Of a DNA stretch of 6,540 nt, positions 5,694 to 6,540 are shown one piece after another. The position numbers were made by a program, and so were the translations under genes. The DNA is from Acidobacteriota bacterium. Its GTDB lineage: Bacteria; Acidobacteriota; Thermoanaerobaculia; Gp7-AA8. The stretch lies in NCBI GenBank assembly GCA_003223695.1, contig QHVY01000298.1, forward strand, positions 1,064 through 7,603. The letters are read 5' to 3'. The notes beneath the pieces were generated by a model. The model saw nothing but the letters and a program-made list of their open reading frames with translations, had not been told where the DNA came from and searched no databases. How positions within the stretch are numbered: position 1 is the first letter of the stretch; the number at the start of each line of letters is the position of its first letter.

Positions 5694-5699
5694 CATTAT
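5694..5699 (+). promoter_or_regulatory. Possible -10 box for the DUF2007-like gene
   Basis: CATTAT matches four of six -10 positions and ends six bases before the ATG at 5706, implying a leaderless transcript. TTGTCA at 5667-5672 could be a -35 but the 21-base spacing is too long. This is a weak call; an alternative pair TTAATT (5632-5637) and CATATT (5655-5660) with 17-base spacing is equally weak. Confidence 0.2.
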
Positions 5700-5705
5700 G
5701 CCGGG

Positions 5706-6098
5706 ATGAGCGATGACGCCGGTTTTCGCGAAGTGTTTCGCGGCGATCTCTCATCAGTCGAGCTCGCGGCGGCGTTGCTCGAGGATCACGGCATCGCGAC
5801 GCATCGGCGTTTCGAACAGGCCGGAGGCACGCATGTGACCGGCATGGAAGCACCGTTCCTTCCTGGCCGCTCGGTCGTCCTGCTCGTGCCGTCGATCGCT
5901 TACCAAGAGGCGAAAGAATTTCTGACGCGATTCGAAGAGCCGGAAGCCGACTACATGACCGAGCTGACCCACGAAATCCGTGCGAATGAGCAGAAACGCC
6001 GCGGCGTCGCGGCGTTCATTCTGATCATCATGTTTGCTCCGCTGGCGATCGCGATCGTCGCGCTGTTGATCGTGCTGGTCGGCTCGCTGTTCAAGTAA
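5706..6098 (+). CDS. DUF2007-like putative signal-transducing protein with a C-terminal membrane anchor
   Basis: A 130-residue protein. Residues 6-75 resemble DUF2007: a ferredoxin-like fold with FREVFRGDLSSVELAAALLEDHGI, in which a short strand is followed by a helix selecting the 'LLEDHGI' turn, and later VVLLVPSIAYQEAKEFLTRFEE. The tail, about residues 101-127 (AAFILIIMFAPLAIAIVALLIVLVG), is a single membrane helix preceded by a basic EQKRRG stop, so the DUF2007 domain probably stays cytoplasmic. I chose the ATG at 5706; an in-frame TTG at 5667 would add 13 residues (SSLRTLFGHYAG and its start) but overlaps the divergent promoter. No Shine-Dalgarno precedes 5706. The molecular role of DUF2007 is unknown. 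It is divergent from the DUF2089 operon and may share its control region. Confidence 0.72.
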   Translation: MSDDAGFREVFRGDLSSVELAAALLEDHGIATHRRFEQAGGTHVTGMEAPFLPGRSVVLLVPSIAYQEAKEFLTRFEEPEADYMTELTHEIRANEQKRRGVAAFILIIMFAPLAIAIVALLIVLVGSLFK

Positions 6099-6110
6099 GT
6101 TGCTTCGCTG

Positions 6111-6213
6111 TGTCATTCCGAGCGTGAGCGAGGAACCGGTGTGGGAGGGTGGCGCGCAACAGCATATTCGTGCCTCCCGCCCACACCGGTCCCTCGCTAC
6201 GCTCGGGATGACA
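6111..6213. repeat. Large inverted repeat made of two copies of a dispersed repeat
   Basis: The left arm 6111-6149 (starting TGTCATTCCGAGCG) and right arm 6175-6213 (ending CGCTCGGGATGACA) are reverse complements apart from a few mismatches and one bulged base, with a 25-base loop. 'TGTCAT(C/T)CCGAGCG...GCGAGG' is a familiar dispersed repeat form in many environmental genomes (from memory). It sits between the ends of two convergent genes, 12 bases after the DUF2007-like stop, and could fold into a strong hairpin that ends or stabilises transcripts on both strands. No T-run follows it, so it is not a classical intrinsic terminator. Confidence 0.8.
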
Positions 6214-6219
6214 TCGCGC

Positions 6220-6540
6220 CTACCACTCCCACCATTTCTTCTCGTGCGACGGTTCGCCGGACGCGAGATTCATCCTTTTTCGAACATCGCTCACGTCCCA
6301 CCCGGTGAGAGAAGCGAGATTGCGCGCTTCCTTTTCCTCGCGCTCGCGCAACGTGCGGCGATAGTCGCGGGCAGCTTCGCAATCTGAGCCTCCGTTCCAC
6401 GGGTGATGCAGGACGTAGCGCGCCTGGAAGTTCTGCCGATCGCCCGTCTCCTGGAACACGAGATCCTCCGGAAAATGCTCGCGGTCGTAGCGCACGTGCA
6501 GCCTGGTGAGGAAGACGTCCGACGCGCCGCTCGAGTCCGT
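6220..6540 (-). CDS. C-terminal part of a DUF2330-like protein, 5' end cut off by window edge
   Basis: The minus frame is open from the right edge to the TAG at 6220-6222, 106 residues, with no start needed inside the window. The visible sequence TDSSGASDVFLTRLHVRYDREHFPEDLVFQETGDRQNFQARYVLHHPWNG, followed by a charged helical stretch (AARDYRRTLREREEKEARNLASLTGW) and the ending EKKWWEW, recalls the C-terminus of DUF2330 proteins, which are usually 300-400 residue exported proteins of unknown function. This family match is from memory and moderately certain. The GTG at 6495 lies within the conserved LTRLHVRYD motif and is not the true start. The gene ends seven bases beyond the inverted repeat. 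Confidence 0.6.
   Translation of the reverse strand, partial: TDSSGASDVFLTRLHVRYDREHFPEDLVFQETGDRQNFQARYVLHHPWNGGSDCEAARDYRRTLREREEKEARNLASLTGWDVSDVRKRMNLASGEPSHEKKWWEW

Noticed and set aside
1..6540. CRISPR array, tRNA/rRNA genes, transposase or phage genes.
   Set aside because: There is no regularly spaced direct repeat, no cloverleaf or rRNA sequence, and no recombinase motif in any real reading frame.

Overview
The window comes from a GC-rich bacterial chromosome. The gene content (TtLC-FACS-type acyl-CoA ligase, secreted-type GH42 glycosidase, DUF2089/SHOCT-like pair, DUF2007 protein, DUF2330-like protein) and several dispersed palindromic repeats would suit an Acidobacteriota-like soil or sediment genome. 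This placement is inference from general familiarity; there is no rRNA or other phylogenetic marker here.

Layout. (1) Positions 1-1466, minus strand: a fatty-acyl-CoA ligase that runs off the left edge and lacks its last ~50 residues. (2) A 53-bp divergent intergenic region. (3) Positions 1520-3595, plus strand: a GH42 beta-galactosidase-like protein, followed by a remnant of its original C-terminus (3596-3668) in another frame. (4) Positions 3665-4843, plus strand: an MFS transporter. (5) Positions 4844-5625, minus strand: a two-gene operon of a DUF2089-type helix-turn-helix protein and a SHOCT-like-domain protein, joined by an ATGA overlap. (6) A short AT-rich divergent promoter region. (7) Positions 5706-6098, plus strand: a DUF2007-like protein with one C-terminal membrane segment. 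(8) Positions 6111-6213: a large inverted repeat. (9) Positions 6220-6540, minus strand: the C-terminal end of a DUF2330-like protein that runs off the right edge.

How the genes may work together: the glycosidase and transporter look like one transcription unit for sugar scavenging. The original glycosidase stop codon overlapped the transporter GTG start (GTGA), but an out-of-frame deletion in the glycosidase C-domain now ends translation 70 nt earlier. The DUF2089/SHOCT pair looks regulatory, with a divergent small membrane protein.

The most unusual content is in the GH42 gene. It carries three unrelated palindromic repeat elements, all read in frame: one at the signal peptide and two in apparent loops of the middle/C-terminal part. 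It also has an AT-rich island and the C-terminal deletion. A second, equally AT-rich island lies in the ligase gene at the left edge. I see no defence system, CRISPR array, transposase, phage gene or RNA gene, and no clearly new multi-gene system.
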